A stretch of DNA of 64,000 bases from Alloactinosynnema sp. L-07 (GCF_900070365.1 NZ_LN850107.1:2728001-2792000); one strand, 5' to 3'; shown: positions 18,295 through 27,475, numbered from the stretch's first letter. The notes: generated from the sequence alone by a model not told the origin. Numbers and translations: made by a program.

Positions 18295-19365
18295 ATGATC
18301 ACCAATCCCACCCGCCAGCGATCCCTTCGAGGGCACAAGCCCGCCCGGCCGAGCCCACGGTCAGCCAACACCGCCGACCACCAAGCCGTGCTCGCCTGGC
18401 GGTTGACCCCGCGCGACCGGTGGATCATCCGGATGCTCCACGAGCACCGGGTCCTCACCGCCCACCAGATCACCGCCCTCGCCTTCCCCTCATTCCGGTC
18501 TGGGCGGCAGCGGATGCGGGAGCTGTACCTGTGGGGCGTCGTCGACCGATTCCAGCCCTTCGTCACCCTCGGCACCGCCCCCATGCACTACGTCCTCGCC
18601 CCCGCCGGGGCCGCCGTCCTAGCCGCCGAAGACGGCCTCGACGTCAAGGAACTGGGCTACCGCCACGACCGCGCCTTCGGCGTCGCCCACAGCCTGCGGC
18701 TGGCACACACAGTCGGGGTCGCCGAGTGGTTCACCGCGCTGGTCGACCGCGCCCACCACGACCCACCTGATGAGGCCAGCAGGGTGGTGGCGTGGTGGTC
18801 GGAGTACCGCTGCGCCAAACACTTCGGCGACCTGACCCGCCCCGACGCCTACGGCCGCTGGACCACCGCAGGCCAGGAGGTCGAGTTCTTCCTGGAGTAC
18901 GACTTCGGCACCGAGGTGCTGGGCAAACTCGCCGGGAAACTGGCCGGCTACGCCGCGCTCGCCGCGGCCACCGGCATCACCACGCCCGTGTTGGTGTGGC
19001 TGCCCACCGCGCGGCGCGAGGCCACCGCCCGTCGGGTGCTGCACCGCGCCTGGCGCGAGCTCGACGACCCGAGCCTCGTGCCGGTCGCCACCGCCGCGGC
19101 CGACCTGCTCAACCCCGACACAGCCCACCCAAGCCCGGCCGACCAGGTCTGGCTGCCCCTGCACCCGGCCGCCGGGATCGGCGCGCGCTGCGAGCTGCAC
19201 CGACTGCTCGACGCCTGGCACCTGCCGCCCCCGACCGGCCCCGACGGCGACGGCGAGTCGGCGCGGGAGCCGGACACCCCGCCGCTCATGGCGCCCGCGC
19301 CGCCGCCGATGCCGCCCACCCCGCCGCCCGCCACCTCACGCGGGCCGAGCACACAGAAGAGGTGA
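18295..19365 (+). CDS. Replication-relaxation family protein
   Basis: 356 residues from ATG 18295 (GGAGG 12 bases upstream; the frame is open further back but overlaps the coupling-protein end). Recognisable features are a winged-helix start (LTPRDRWIIRMLHEHRVLT, then AHQITALAF, RQRMRELYLWGVVDRF) and the nuclease-like body of the PF13814 family (YVLAPAGAAVLAA, RAFGVAHSLRLAHTVGVAEW, EVEFFLEYDFGTEVLGKLAGK). Proteins of this family are thought to process or relax element DNA in actinomycete conjugation loci. As no MobF/MobP relaxase is visible in the window, this is the best relaxase candidate. Pro-rich tail at the C-terminus. Confidence 0.82.
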   Translation: MITNPTRQRSLRGHKPARPSPRSANTADHQAVLAWRLTPRDRWIIRMLHEHRVLTAHQITALAFPSFRSGRQRMRELYLWGVVDRFQPFVTLGTAPMHYVLAPAGAAVLAAEDGLDVKELGYRHDRAFGVAHSLRLAHTVGVAEWFTALVDRAHHDPPDEASRVVAWWSEYRCAKHFGDLTRPDAYGRWTTAGQEVEFFLEYDFGTEVLGKLAGKLAGYAALAAATGITTPVLVWLPTARREATARRVLHRAWRELDDPSLVPVATAAADLLNPDTAHPSPADQVWLPLHPAAGIGARCELHRLLDAWHLPPPTGPDGDGESAREPDTPPLMAPAPPPMPPTPPPATSRGPSTQKR

Positions 19366-19369
19366 CCTC

Positions 19370-20368
19370 GTGATCCTGAAAATCGGCGCCGCTGTGCTGG
19401 CCGTGATCCTGGTCGTCCCGGTCCTGTTCGCCCACGGGGTGTCCGGGGCCGTCGATGCGGTGTTCGGCGATAGCACCCCCAGCGTGGACTGCGCCCTCGC
19501 CGCCGGCACCGGGGTCGCCGGGTACGGCGCCGAGCAACTCGCCAACGCCGCCGTCATCGTGGCCGTCGGCAAACGACTCAACATCGGCGAGCAGGGCCAG
19601 GTGGTCGCCATCGCCGCCGCGATGCAGGAATCCACCCTGATCAACCTCGACCACGGCGACAGAGATAGCGTCGGGCTCTTCCAGCAACGCCCGTCGCAGG
19701 GCTGGGGCTCGGTAGGGCAGATCATGAACCCGGCCTACGCCGCCACCCAGTTCTACCGACACCTGGCGAAGGTGCCCGGCTGGCAGACGATGAGCGTGAC
19801 CGACGCCGCCCAGGCCGTGCAACGCTCCGGATTCCCCGACGCCTACGCCCAGCACGAAACCACCGCACGCCTGATCGTCGGCGCGGCCACCGGCGCGGGC
19901 TGCACCACCACGACCTCGGTCGTCGTCGGCACCGGGAACTGCAACGCCGGCGCCGCCCCCAACCCCGTCGCGGTGGCCGCGATCAACTACGCCTGCGGGC
20001 AGAGAGGACTGCCGTACCAATGGGGCGGGAACGGAGCCGAGTTGACCGAACTACCGAACGGCCAGACGCAGGTCACGGGCGGGTTTGACTGTTCGGGATT
20101 GACGAAGGCCGCGTATGGGGCTGCCGGGATTCAGTTGCCTCGCACGGCGCATACCCAGTACTGGGCGACGGCTCGGGTGCGCGAAGCTGATCTCGTGCCG
20201 GGCGATCTGGTGTTCTACGGCACCCCGAACACCAAGATTCACCACGTGGGTCTCTACATCGGTGCCGGTCAGATGATCGACGCACCGACGTTCGGCAGGC
20301 CGGTTGGTGTCCACCCGGTGCGATACCGAGGAGACGACTTCACCGGCGGCGGACGTGTCATCCGGTAA
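19370..20368 (+). CDS. NlpC/P60 peptidoglycan hydrolase with lysozyme-like domain
   Basis: 332-residue exported cell-wall hydrolase that would open peptidoglycan for the transfer apparatus. GTG 19370 follows an AGAGG site with an N-terminal membrane anchor or signal (LKIGAAVLAVILVVPVLFA). The first domain is a transglycosylase-like fold (VVAIAAAMQESTLIN with the catalytic Glu, then DSVGLFQQRPSQGWG). The second is NlpC/P60 with the catalytic Cys in TGGFDCSGLTKAAYG, the His in KIHHVGLYIGAG, and PGDLVFYGTP. Last gene of the T4SS operon, six bases after the replication-relaxation gene's stop. GC drops toward its 3' end, after which the coding pattern ceases. Confidence 0.92.
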   Translation: MILKIGAAVLAVILVVPVLFAHGVSGAVDAVFGDSTPSVDCALAAGTGVAGYGAEQLANAAVIVAVGKRLNIGEQGQVVAIAAAMQESTLINLDHGDRDSVGLFQQRPSQGWGSVGQIMNPAYAATQFYRHLAKVPGWQTMSVTDAAQAVQRSGFPDAYAQHETTARLIVGAATGAGCTTTTSVVVGTGNCNAGAAPNPVAVAAINYACGQRGLPYQWGGNGAELTELPNGQTQVTGGFDCSGLTKAAYGAAGIQLPRTAHTQYWATARVREADLVPGDLVFYGTPNTKIHHVGLYIGAGQMIDAPTFGRPVGVHPVRYRGDDFTGGGRVIR

Positions 20369-20380
20369 TGCCGTTTGTAG

Positions 20381-20602
20381 TTTCCGCGCCGACTTGAACA
20401 CTTTCCGCGCTATATGACAACTGCGCGAGCATTTGCTCAGCTATGGCGGAAACCGGCTGGTCACGACGTCAACCAACCCGGATACCTCACAACGCTGAGC
20501 CGGGATTGAGTAGTTGACCCGGAAACCCCGCCCGTCGGAGGTGATCAGATAGCGCGGAAAGTCGCAGGTCAGGCGAACCAAAGTGTTCAAGTTCAAGCGG
20601 AA
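20381..20602. repeat. Inverted-repeat region with repeated TTTCCGCGC boxes
   Basis: The left arm at 20392-20413 (acttgaacactttccgcgctat) matches, in reverse complement, two pieces of the right side: atagcgcggaaagt at 20549-20562 and aaagtgttcaagt at 20580-20592. The box TTTCCGCGC appears at 20381-20389 and 20403-20411, and reversed at 20553-20561; a shorter GCGGAAA is at 20447-20453. The region is lower in GC than its surroundings and lies just after the last conjugation gene. It could be a mobile-element end, a former att region or an origin-like site; the sequence alone does not decide. Confidence 0.8.
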
Positions 20603-21402
20603 CGTACACCGTTGTAGGTTCTCATGTTAGATAGCGCCGTCTCAAGGATCCTGCGCCGATGTGGCGCCTGCGCCAGCTCGGTGAGACCGGCGGGCAGTGT
20701 TGGTGTCCGTTCTCGGTGAAGGTTGCGGAGTCTCACGATGTCGTGCGCATGGCCGGCGAATTCTCAGGCGGCGGCCCATCCGGTGGCCTGGTTCGCCTGG
20801 GTTGCGTCGGTCTGGGCTGATGTGGATCTTATCCGAATTGGCGGTTATCAGCGGTGTCTGCCGAGACCCAGGCGATCATGGCCGTGCCGAATGCTCGCTC
20901 ATGCCGATGAGAGCGGTGTCCCGCAGTGAAGTCCGGCTGAGGCTCGTCTCTGGGCGTCGAGTCGTTCTGTAGCACCGCGGCGGCGGGTTTCGATAGTTGG
21001 CTGACGGCGGGTCGACGTCGCGTTGGACGAGATATCGGCGTTGCTCGTGGAGCAGGCTGATGTCGGTCGATCGTCCCTGTCGCCGTTTGCCAACTGACGA
21101 CGGCGATCAGCAGCCTTCTGAACGCCTCGGCGTTGGCTGCCGTGGCCGCGCCTGATCGCGGTAGCAGATGAGACCCGCTCATCGCCACTGGGCGAGGCCC
21201 CTCCAGGGCCGTCGGTTGTAGTCGATCGCACGGTCGAAACCGCCGCCGTGGCTCCTCGTCGCCGAGGCCGAGTAGGACCTTAGAAGCAGAGAGACGAGCG
21301 CTACCAACGGGCTCTCGACGTGGTGCTGGAGCCCGTAACCCGGAGCAGGGCTGCCACGATTGTACGGAGAGGCACATTTCGGGTACGACGAGTGGGGTAG
21401 GC
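20603..21402. other. Non-coding or decayed stretch before the conflict locus
   Basis: About 800 bases in which no reading frame shows codon bias, domain resemblance or a ribosome-binding site. Short frames on both strands (for example 20697-20972 forward) look accidental. The promoter of the EACC1 gene probably lies in the last 150 bases. Confidence 0.5.
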
Positions 21403-21723
21403 ATGTCGGGTGTGGTGGTGTCGGTCTCTGATCCGGCTGAGCTGCGGTCGTTGCGAGACCACCTGCGGCGGGTGCCCGATCTGGATTTGGTGCAGGTGCC
21501 TGGCGTTCCGGCAGTTGGCGAGCAGGGCGTGTGGGACGTGCTGCAGCTGAGCGCTGCCAGTGGAGGGGTGTTGGTTGTGGCTGTGCGGACGCTGCCCGCG
21601 TTTATCAAGTCACGTCGGTCGTCGGTGTCGATCACGGTGAAGACGGGCGACAAGACGATCACGTTGACAGCAGACAATGTCGCCGATGTCTTGCCGGTGG
21701 TGGAGAAGGCATTGGATGCCTGA
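21403..21723 (+). CDS. Effector-associated constant component EACC1-like protein
   Basis: 106-residue protein matching the EACC1 pattern described for actinobacterial biological-conflict systems: a first strand with a DPAELRSLRDHLRRVPDL helix, a central PAVGEQGVWDVLQL region, a hydrophobic Gly-rich helix (SGGVLVVAVRTLPAFIK), a basic turn (SRRSSVSITV) and a closing GDKTITLTADNV strand. EACC1 proteins are not effectors themselves but accompany effector/NTPase genes, probably as adaptors. ATG 21403 is preceded by a weak site (GTGGGGTAGG). Its stop overlaps the start of the caspase-NTPase gene by eight bases (atgcctga), so the two are co-translated. Confidence 0.82.
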   Translation: MSGVVVSVSDPAELRSLRDHLRRVPDLDLVQVPGVPAVGEQGVWDVLQLSAASGGVLVVAVRTLPAFIKSRRSSVSITVKTGDKTITLTADNVADVLPVVEKALDA

Positions 21724-24655
21724 CGCGGTCGACGGGGACTACTCCCGCTCGCGGGCCGTGCTGATCGGGAACTGGAACTACCGGCACCTGACCACAGTGC
21801 CGGCGGCTCAGCACAGTCTGGAGCGGATGCGGTCGCTGCTGACCGGGCCGGTGTGCGGAGGATGGCCGCAGGACCGGGTGATGGTGGTGGCCGACCAGGA
21901 CCGCCTCGCCGATCTACCACACGACTTGGTGCTGTGGTTCCAGGACGTCGTGGATGTGGCGTTGTTCTACTACGTCGGCCACGGCCAGTACGACCACGAC
22001 GACCGGCTCTGCCTCGCGTTGGGAGACTCCAGCGATCACCCAGCTCTGCGCACGACGACGAGCTTGACCTTCGACGCGGTGCGGCACGCGTTCCGGACCA
22101 GTAAGGCGACCACAAAGATCGCCGTCATCGATTGCTGTTTCGCTGAGTTGGCCGCCGATGGTCAGCTCGGGCAGACCGAATTGCCACGTTCGCCGGGGTT
22201 TTACTTGATGATGGCCAGCGGCGCGTTCTCCACCGCGTGGTTCGAACACGACCCCGACATCACCCGCCCGCAGACCTACTTCACCAAAGCCCTCGTCGAT
22301 GTCATCGAACGCGGCATTCCCGGCCAGCCCGAGTCACTCACCCTGGGCCCGATCTTCGACGCGGTCGCCGACGAGTTGGCCCGCCATGCTCGTCCCGAAC
22401 CGCGGTCCCGGGCCAGTGACCGCGCCTCCGCGTATCGCTTCGCCCGCAATCACGCCGCCACCCTGCTCCCGAGCCGGGTCGCAACACCGGTCCGCGTCGG
22501 CTTGCCACCCCCGATAGCTGACCACTACCAGGAACGCCGGGCGGTACATCACATCCGGCGTACGCTCACTGACGGCGGCACGGCCATTCTCATGGGTGCC
22601 GAAAGCTCCGCAGGGGTCGTCGTGGCGGGCCTCGGTGGGGTCGGCAAGTCACAGGTCGCCGCCCGCTACGCATGGTCGGTGTGGCCCGACCATGGGCTCG
22701 GCGTCGTCGTTTGGGCCAGCGCGATGTCTCGCGATGCCGTGATCACCGCGTACGCCGAGGCAGCACGTCAGATTCAGAGGTTCGGCTCGCGCGAGCAACC
22801 TCCCGACGAGGCAGCCGAATGGTTCCGCAACTGGCTAGGGCGAACCGAGAGTCGCTGGCTGGTCGTGCTCGATGACGTCCAGGATCCCGCTGACATCCGC
22901 GAGTTGTGGCCCCCGAGCCGTGCGCGCGGGCAGGTCATGGTGACCACTCGCCGCCGGGACAGCGCCCTGCGAGCTCATGGCCGCACGGTCATCGAGCTCG
23001 GAGTGTTCACCCAGACCGAGGCCATCGACTATCTCGCGGACGCACTTCCCGCAGTCGACGACCAGCGAGAACTTGGAGAACTGGCAAGCGAACTCGGGCA
23101 TCTTCCGCTCGCCCTCGCTCAAGCTACGGCGTTCATCACCGACAATCCCTTACTCACCATCCGCGGCTATCGCGATCGACTCGCCGATCAACAACGCCGT
23201 CTGTCTGAAGTCGTGCCGATCCGCGCACAATTGCCCGACCAACATCGGGACACCGTGGCCGCGACGTGGTCGCTGTCGATCGAACACGCCAACACCTTGC
23301 CGCCATACGGGTTGGCCGAGCCGTTGCTGCGCATTGCGAGCCTGCTTGACCCGAACGGCTTCCCCCTCACGCTGCTCACCAGTGACGTCGTTCGCGGCTT
23401 CCTCACGCGCATTACTGGCGCCGAAGTCGACACCAATCAGGTATCCGACGGACTTGCCAACCTCCACAAGCTCAGCCTGATCACGCTCGATCCCGGTCAA
23501 CCCGCACGCGCCATCGCAGTCCATGCTCTCGTGCAACGCGCCGTTCGAGACACACTCACGGGTGACCAACGCGACGAACTCGCGCGTCTCACTGCGGACG
23601 CCCTCGCGCAAGCGTGGTCACAGGCAGGTCCCGAACTCCACCCTGTCCTTCGAACTTGCACCGCCACCGCGCACAGGTCCACCAAGCCTTCACTCTGGAA
23701 GCCGAACGGCCATTCTGCGCTGTTCATGGCTGGCAACTCGTTGGGCGAGGCAGGACAAGTTGCAGCTGCACTAGTCTACTTTGAAGATCTCCGCGATCAG
23801 GCCACGCACTACCTCGGCGCGGATCACAGGGACACCCTCCACGCCCGCTATCGCGCCGCTATCTGGCGCACACTTGCTGGCGACGCCGCTGGCGCGGTTG
23901 TCGCCCTGCAAGGCGTGCTTGCCGACCAACTGCGCGTCCTCGGACCAAGCTATCCCGACACTCTGACGACGCGCCAGTTCCTTGCTCGATCGCAGGCAAT
24001 TGCAGGCGACGCGGCTAGCGCCGTCGTCGCGCTAAGGGAATTGCTGCCCGACTGCATAAGGGTCCTTGGGTCGGAACATCCCCACACCCTGACCACCCGA
24101 CATTACCTTGCACGGTGCCTCGGCGAGGCTGGTGACCCAGTCGGAGCCGTAGTGGCGTTCGAGCGTGTGCTTGATGACCGACTTCGGGTGCTCGGCCCGG
24201 ACCACCCATCAACCCTCAAGACACGCCACAACATAGCCCGCTGGCAGGCAGTCGCTGGTGACGCCGCTGGTGCCGTCGTCGCGTTGCAGGAACTTCTTCC
24301 GGACCGAGTGCGCGTACTTGGTCCTGACCACCCCGACACACTCATGACTCGCCACCACATCGCTCGCTGGCAGAGTGAAGCTGGCGACCCAATCAAGGCT
24401 AAGAATATGTTCGACAGCGTGCTAGCCGATCGGCTCCGAGTGCTGGGACCCGACCACCCAGACACCATGAACACCAGACACCACCTCGCACACTGTCAGG
24501 GCGAGGCGGGCGACATCGTCGGGGCGGTGGCTGCGTTTGAATCCCTGTTGGCCGATCGGCTCCGAGTGCTGGGACCCAACCACCCAGACACCATTGCAAC
24601 AACCTCCTACGCGGACCGTTGGCGCGCCAGAGCCAACCATGCCGATCGTCAATGA
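21716..24655 (+). CDS. Caspase-STAND NTPase-TPR conflict/defence protein
   Basis: 979 residues in three modules. (1) Caspase-like peptidase (about 10-250): ALFYYVGHGQYD gives the catalytic His89 and KIAVIDCCFAELA the Cys (140/141; the usual D-S-C-x-S-G is altered). (2) STAND/NB-ARC NTPase (about 285-610): Walker A VVAGLGGVGKSQVA (305-312), Walker B WLVVLDDVQDP, sensor QVMVTTRR and GHLPLALAQA. (3) Seven TPR units of about 42 residues to the C-terminus. The arrangement is that of ligand-triggered proteases: TPRs sense, the NTPase oligomerises, the caspase cleaves. Start ATG 21716 overlaps the EACC1 stop. Function as defence or programmed cell death is inferred from family knowledge; no substrate gene such as a gasdermin is visible next to it. 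Confidence 0.88.
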   Translation: MPDAVDGDYSRSRAVLIGNWNYRHLTTVPAAQHSLERMRSLLTGPVCGGWPQDRVMVVADQDRLADLPHDLVLWFQDVVDVALFYYVGHGQYDHDDRLCLALGDSSDHPALRTTTSLTFDAVRHAFRTSKATTKIAVIDCCFAELAADGQLGQTELPRSPGFYLMMASGAFSTAWFEHDPDITRPQTYFTKALVDVIERGIPGQPESLTLGPIFDAVADELARHARPEPRSRASDRASAYRFARNHAATLLPSRVATPVRVGLPPPIADHYQERRAVHHIRRTLTDGGTAILMGAESSAGVVVAGLGGVGKSQVAARYAWSVWPDHGLGVVVWASAMSRDAVITAYAEAARQIQRFGSREQPPDEAAEWFRNWLGRTESRWLVVLDDVQDPADIRELWPPSRARGQVMVTTRRRDSALRAHGRTVIELGVFTQTEAIDYLADALPAVDDQRELGELASELGHLPLALAQATAFITDNPLLTIRGYRDRLADQQRRLSEVVPIRAQLPDQHRDTVAATWSLSIEHANTLPPYGLAEPLLRIASLLDPNGFPLTLLTSDVVRGFLTRITGAEVDTNQVSDGLANLHKLSLITLDPGQPARAIAVHALVQRAVRDTLTGDQRDELARLTADALAQAWSQAGPELHPVLRTCTATAHRSTKPSLWKPNGHSALFMAGNSLGEAGQVAAALVYFEDLRDQATHYLGADHRDTLHARYRAAIWRTLAGDAAGAVVALQGVLADQLRVLGPSYPDTLTTRQFLARSQAIAGDAASAVVALRELLPDCIRVLGSEHPHTLTTRHYLARCLGEAGDPVGAVVAFERVLDDRLRVLGPDHPSTLKTRHNIARWQAVAGDAAGAVVALQELLPDRVRVLGPDHPDTLMTRHHIARWQSEAGDPIKAKNMFDSVLADRLRVLGPDHPDTMNTRHHLAHCQGEAGDIVGAVAAFESLLADRLRVLGPNHPDTIATTSYADRWRARANHADRQ
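23750..24640 (+). repeat. Seven TPR repeats of about 126 bp
   Basis: The protein repeat G-D-x-x-G-A-V-V-A-F-x-x-x-L-x-D-R-L-R-V-L-G-P-D-H-P-D-T-L is seen seven times, the first degenerate (YLGADHRDTL). The last four are very alike in DNA as well as protein; for example cggctccgagtgctgggacc occurs at 24431 and 24559 exactly. This suggests recent duplication or conversion within the sensor. Confidence 0.88.
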
Positions 24656-24821
24656 AGGGATGCAAGGCTGGCACTTGGCCTCGCCAATGGCCAGCCGTCC
24701 GACCCATGCGAAGTGTGGCGACAAACATCGTCGATGGTTCATTCGCTATGCCGCGAACATCCGCTCATGCCGCGAAGCGCGCGTCGGCGCGGCCGGGAGC
24801 GGCGGCCAAGCCACGTTCCGA

Positions 24822-25240
24822 TGAGGCAGTGTCCGTCCGCCTCACCATCGACGACGTCATCCACGACGAAGACCAGCTTCTGCTGCGACTCGGTGAGCCA
24901 CCCTCACCGGTCCCAGCGCCGTTCGCGACCCTCCTGATCGACTGGATCAGCAAGCGGGACAACATGAACACCGCCACCAACCCGACTTCACGGTGGCTGT
25001 TCCCCGGCCGCCGCGCCGGGGCGCCGATGCACCCCGGGAGCCTTGCCGCCAAAGTCAGACACCTCGGCGTCCCCACCCCACCGGCCGCACCGCCGCCATT
25101 CACCGGCACGTCCTCGACCTGCCCGCACCCGTCGTCGCCGACGTCCTCGGCTACCATCCCGTCACCAACCACCAGGATCGCTACACAAGCAGGCGCCACC
25201 TGGAACCGCTACGCCCAGGCGATCACACACCGCCACCCTG
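24822..25240 (+). pseudogene. Decayed tyrosine integrase C-terminal fragment
   Basis: Reading across frames yields the C-terminal part of an actinomycete site-specific recombinase: VRLTIDDVIHDEDQLLLRLGEP, PFATLLIDWIS, then ATNPTSRWLFPGRRAGAPM and LAAKVRHLGVPT in one frame. A second frame gives AAIHRHVLDLPAPVVADVLG YHPVT, a return to the first gives TRIATQAGATWNRYA, and the second again gives PGDHTPP. At least three frameshifts and no N-terminal part make this a relic, lying immediately after the conflict gene. It is unrelated in sequence to the integrase at 58-1278. Confidence 0.7.
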
Positions 25241-25547
25241 ACCTCGAACCGCGACAGTTGAACACGCGAGCTCACCAGTCTCACGGGCCTGCTCGACGGT
25301 GCCCCGCAGCGCCCCGCAGACCTGCCCGAAGCTGTCTGAGCGGGCCCTGCGTCGCCACCCCCGGCTTCCCTGCCGCCCGCGCGATCGGCGGTGGCGCAGA
25401 TCCTCGCCGCCGCCCCGCAGGTCTGGGGCCGCGGCCCGGTGGGTGGCCAGCCCCGGCGGCGCCGGGGCTCCCGGGCACGGCGGAGCGACTGGGAGTACCC
25501 GGGGACGTCGCTGAACGGGGTGTGGTGGTAGCTCCTGCTCGGCCAAG

Positions 25548-26930
25548 TCAGAGGGTGAAGCCGGGGTCGGTGGCCAGTGCCGTCAGCTGGGCGACGGTGA
25601 CCGGAATCGTCGGCCAGAAGTTTGGTTCCCCCGGTTCGAACGGGTCACCGTTGTGCCCGAACGCCGCGACCACCACTCCATCGGCCCGGAAGTGGGTGAC
25701 GGCCAGAATCTGGTGCTTGCCGTCTCGCTGAGTCCAGCGCTCGGTGGTCAGGAACCCATTGGCATGGCTCGCCTGCGTGCACTCGCCAAAGCTGTTGGCG
25801 CACACCCATTGCGGTCCCGGAACGGCCGATCCCGGTGCGCTGATGGCGAAAGACACCGAATAGGGATGGCCGCCGAGCGTGTAGGAGACGGCGCCGATGT
25901 GCCTGGGCGCGGTCACGTTGAGCTCGCCGTGGCCTTCGCTCACAGGTCCGACTGAGCTGACCGACGATGCGCCGGGGACGAACTCGCCAATCCTCGTTCG
26001 GGCCAGCTGCTGCCACGCCGCGGCCTGCCGCTCGAGCTCGGCGATGGTCGACATCCGCGCAACGACACCCGGCGGTGACCACAGGTCCGCCGGCTCCGGC
26101 TCCTGCCGCGCTCTGCTCTCACGGGGCGCGCTGGGCATGGTCTCGGCCCTGGAACCCACCGCGACGGTGAGTTGCGGTTCGATGGCGATCGCGACCAACT
26201 GGTTCGCCGACACCGGTACCTCGGCACGGTCCGGGCCCGGCTGCGCCCCATCCGGCGGACCCGGGTCGTAGGCGTGGCCGGACACCCACACCACCGAACC
26301 GTCGGCCCGGAAGTGGATCGCGACGGTCGTCGCCCGGCCGTTCGCCCGCACCGTCGCGCGGCCGATCAGCACCGAGCTTCCGTCTGGTCGGCTGACGGGC
26401 GGATCACAGGTCGCCGAACCGATCTCCTCGAAGATCGTCGAGCATGGCGAGTCGGGCCCGAAACCGGCGACGCCCGGCGCGTACACCTCGAGCAGCAGTC
26501 CGGTTCGCCCGACCGAGTCGACGAACTCGACGTTGCCGTAGATCCGGTTCGGCCCGTCGGTCGGCTCGTCGCTGCCGAGGAAGTTGCTGAAGCGTCCGGT
26601 CCACAGGTCCCGCACACCCGGAATGACCTGCGGTACAACAGCCCGCATATGAGCCTCGATCGCGGCCGCTCGCTCCTTCAGCTGCGTAACGGTCGCCGAG
26701 CCGGACCCGGCCGATGGCTGCGTACCGGCGGGGCCGGTTCGCCCCGCCAAGCTCTGCACCGCGACCGCGGCGACCACGACGGCCACCGTGGCGAAGGCGG
26801 AGCCGAGTAGCAGCGTCCTGCGGCGCCTGGCCGTGGCCGCGCGGTCGACAATGTCGTCCGGGCCGAATCCCAGCGGCGGCTCGTTGTCGACAGCACGCCG
26901 GAACCGTTCGGTGATCTGCTGCTCGTTCAT
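25548..26930 (-). CDS. Membrane-anchored protein coupled to a SigE-family sigma factor
   Basis: 460 residues. A cytosolic N-terminus of about 38 residues (MNEQQITERFRRAV, then DDIVDRAATARRRR) is followed by one membrane helix (TLLLGSAFATVAVVVAAVAVQ) and a long extracytoplasmic part with two similar halves: WVSGHAYDPG and VPVSANQLVAIAIEPQLTV in the first, VVAAFGHNGDPFEPG and IPVTVAQLTALATDPGFTL in the second. The layout suits an anti-sigma or signal-sensing partner of the sigma factor whose stop it overlaps (ATGA), though no zinc anti-sigma HxxxCxxC motif is present. No named domain is recognised. Confidence 0.75.
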   Translation of the reverse strand: MNEQQITERFRRAVDNEPPLGFGPDDIVDRAATARRRRTLLLGSAFATVAVVVAAVAVQSLAGRTGPAGTQPSAGSGSATVTQLKERAAAIEAHMRAVVPQVIPGVRDLWTGRFSNFLGSDEPTDGPNRIYGNVEFVDSVGRTGLLLEVYAPGVAGFGPDSPCSTIFEEIGSATCDPPVSRPDGSSVLIGRATVRANGRATTVAIHFRADGSVVWVSGHAYDPGPPDGAQPGPDRAEVPVSANQLVAIAIEPQLTVAVGSRAETMPSAPRESRARQEPEPADLWSPPGVVARMSTIAELERQAAAWQQLARTRIGEFVPGASSVSSVGPVSEGHGELNVTAPRHIGAVSYTLGGHPYSVSFAISAPGSAVPGPQWVCANSFGECTQASHANGFLTTERWTQRDGKHQILAVTHFRADGVVVAAFGHNGDPFEPGEPNFWPTIPVTVAQLTALATDPGFTL

Positions 26931-27475
26931 GGCAGCTCCCCGCAGTTCAGGTCGGCCGGCTGTGGCTTGACGTCGCCCAGCGCGGCCTTCATGGCGGCCA
27001 GGCCGCGAGCGGTCTGGCTCTTGACGGTGCCTTCTGAGCAGCCCAGTGCCCGCGCGGTCTCGGCAACCGAGAGTGCCTCGAAGAAGCGGAGTACGAGCGC
27101 GGCTCGCTGGCGCGGGGGGATCGAGCTCAACGCGACGAACAACTCGTCACGCAAGTCCGTTCGCTGGTGCGCGACGGCCGGGTCAGCCACGGCGTTCACG
27201 CCGTCCGGAACCTGACCGACTCGACGCTCCGACCGGCGCCACGGCCGTCGCCGCTCGTCCAACCAGCACCTGAGCAGGGTCGTGCGCGCGTAGCCGACCG
27301 GATGATCGGTCCTCGTCACCCGCGGCCAGGCGCCGTGCACCTTGATCAGTGCGGTCTGCACGAGATCCTCGGCCAGGTGCCAGTCGCCGCAGAGCAGGTA
27401 GGCGCTGCGCCGCATGGCCGCGGCATGGTCTTGGACAAACCCCCGAAACCGGTCCTCGTCGACTTTGCGCACCAT
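26927..27475 (-). CDS. SigE-family (SigE70) RNA polymerase sigma factor
   Basis: ECF-type sigma factor of the actinobacterial SigE family. Region 2 reads FRGFVQDHAAAMRRSAYLL and AEDLVQTALIKVHGAWPRV; region 4 reads LSSIPPRQRAALVLRFFEAL, SVAETARALGCSEGTVKSQT. ATG 27475 is preferred over 27490 because AAGGGA lies directly ahead of it. It is co-translated with the membrane protein downstream, its probable regulator. Confidence 0.9.
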   Translation of the reverse strand: MVRKVDEDRFRGFVQDHAAAMRRSAYLLCGDWHLAEDLVQTALIKVHGAWPRVTRTDHPVGYARTTLLRCWLDERRRPWRRSERRVGQVPDGVNAVADPAVAHQRTDLRDELFVALSSIPPRQRAALVLRFFEALSVAETARALGCSEGTVKSQTARGLAAMKAALGDVKPQPADLNCGELP

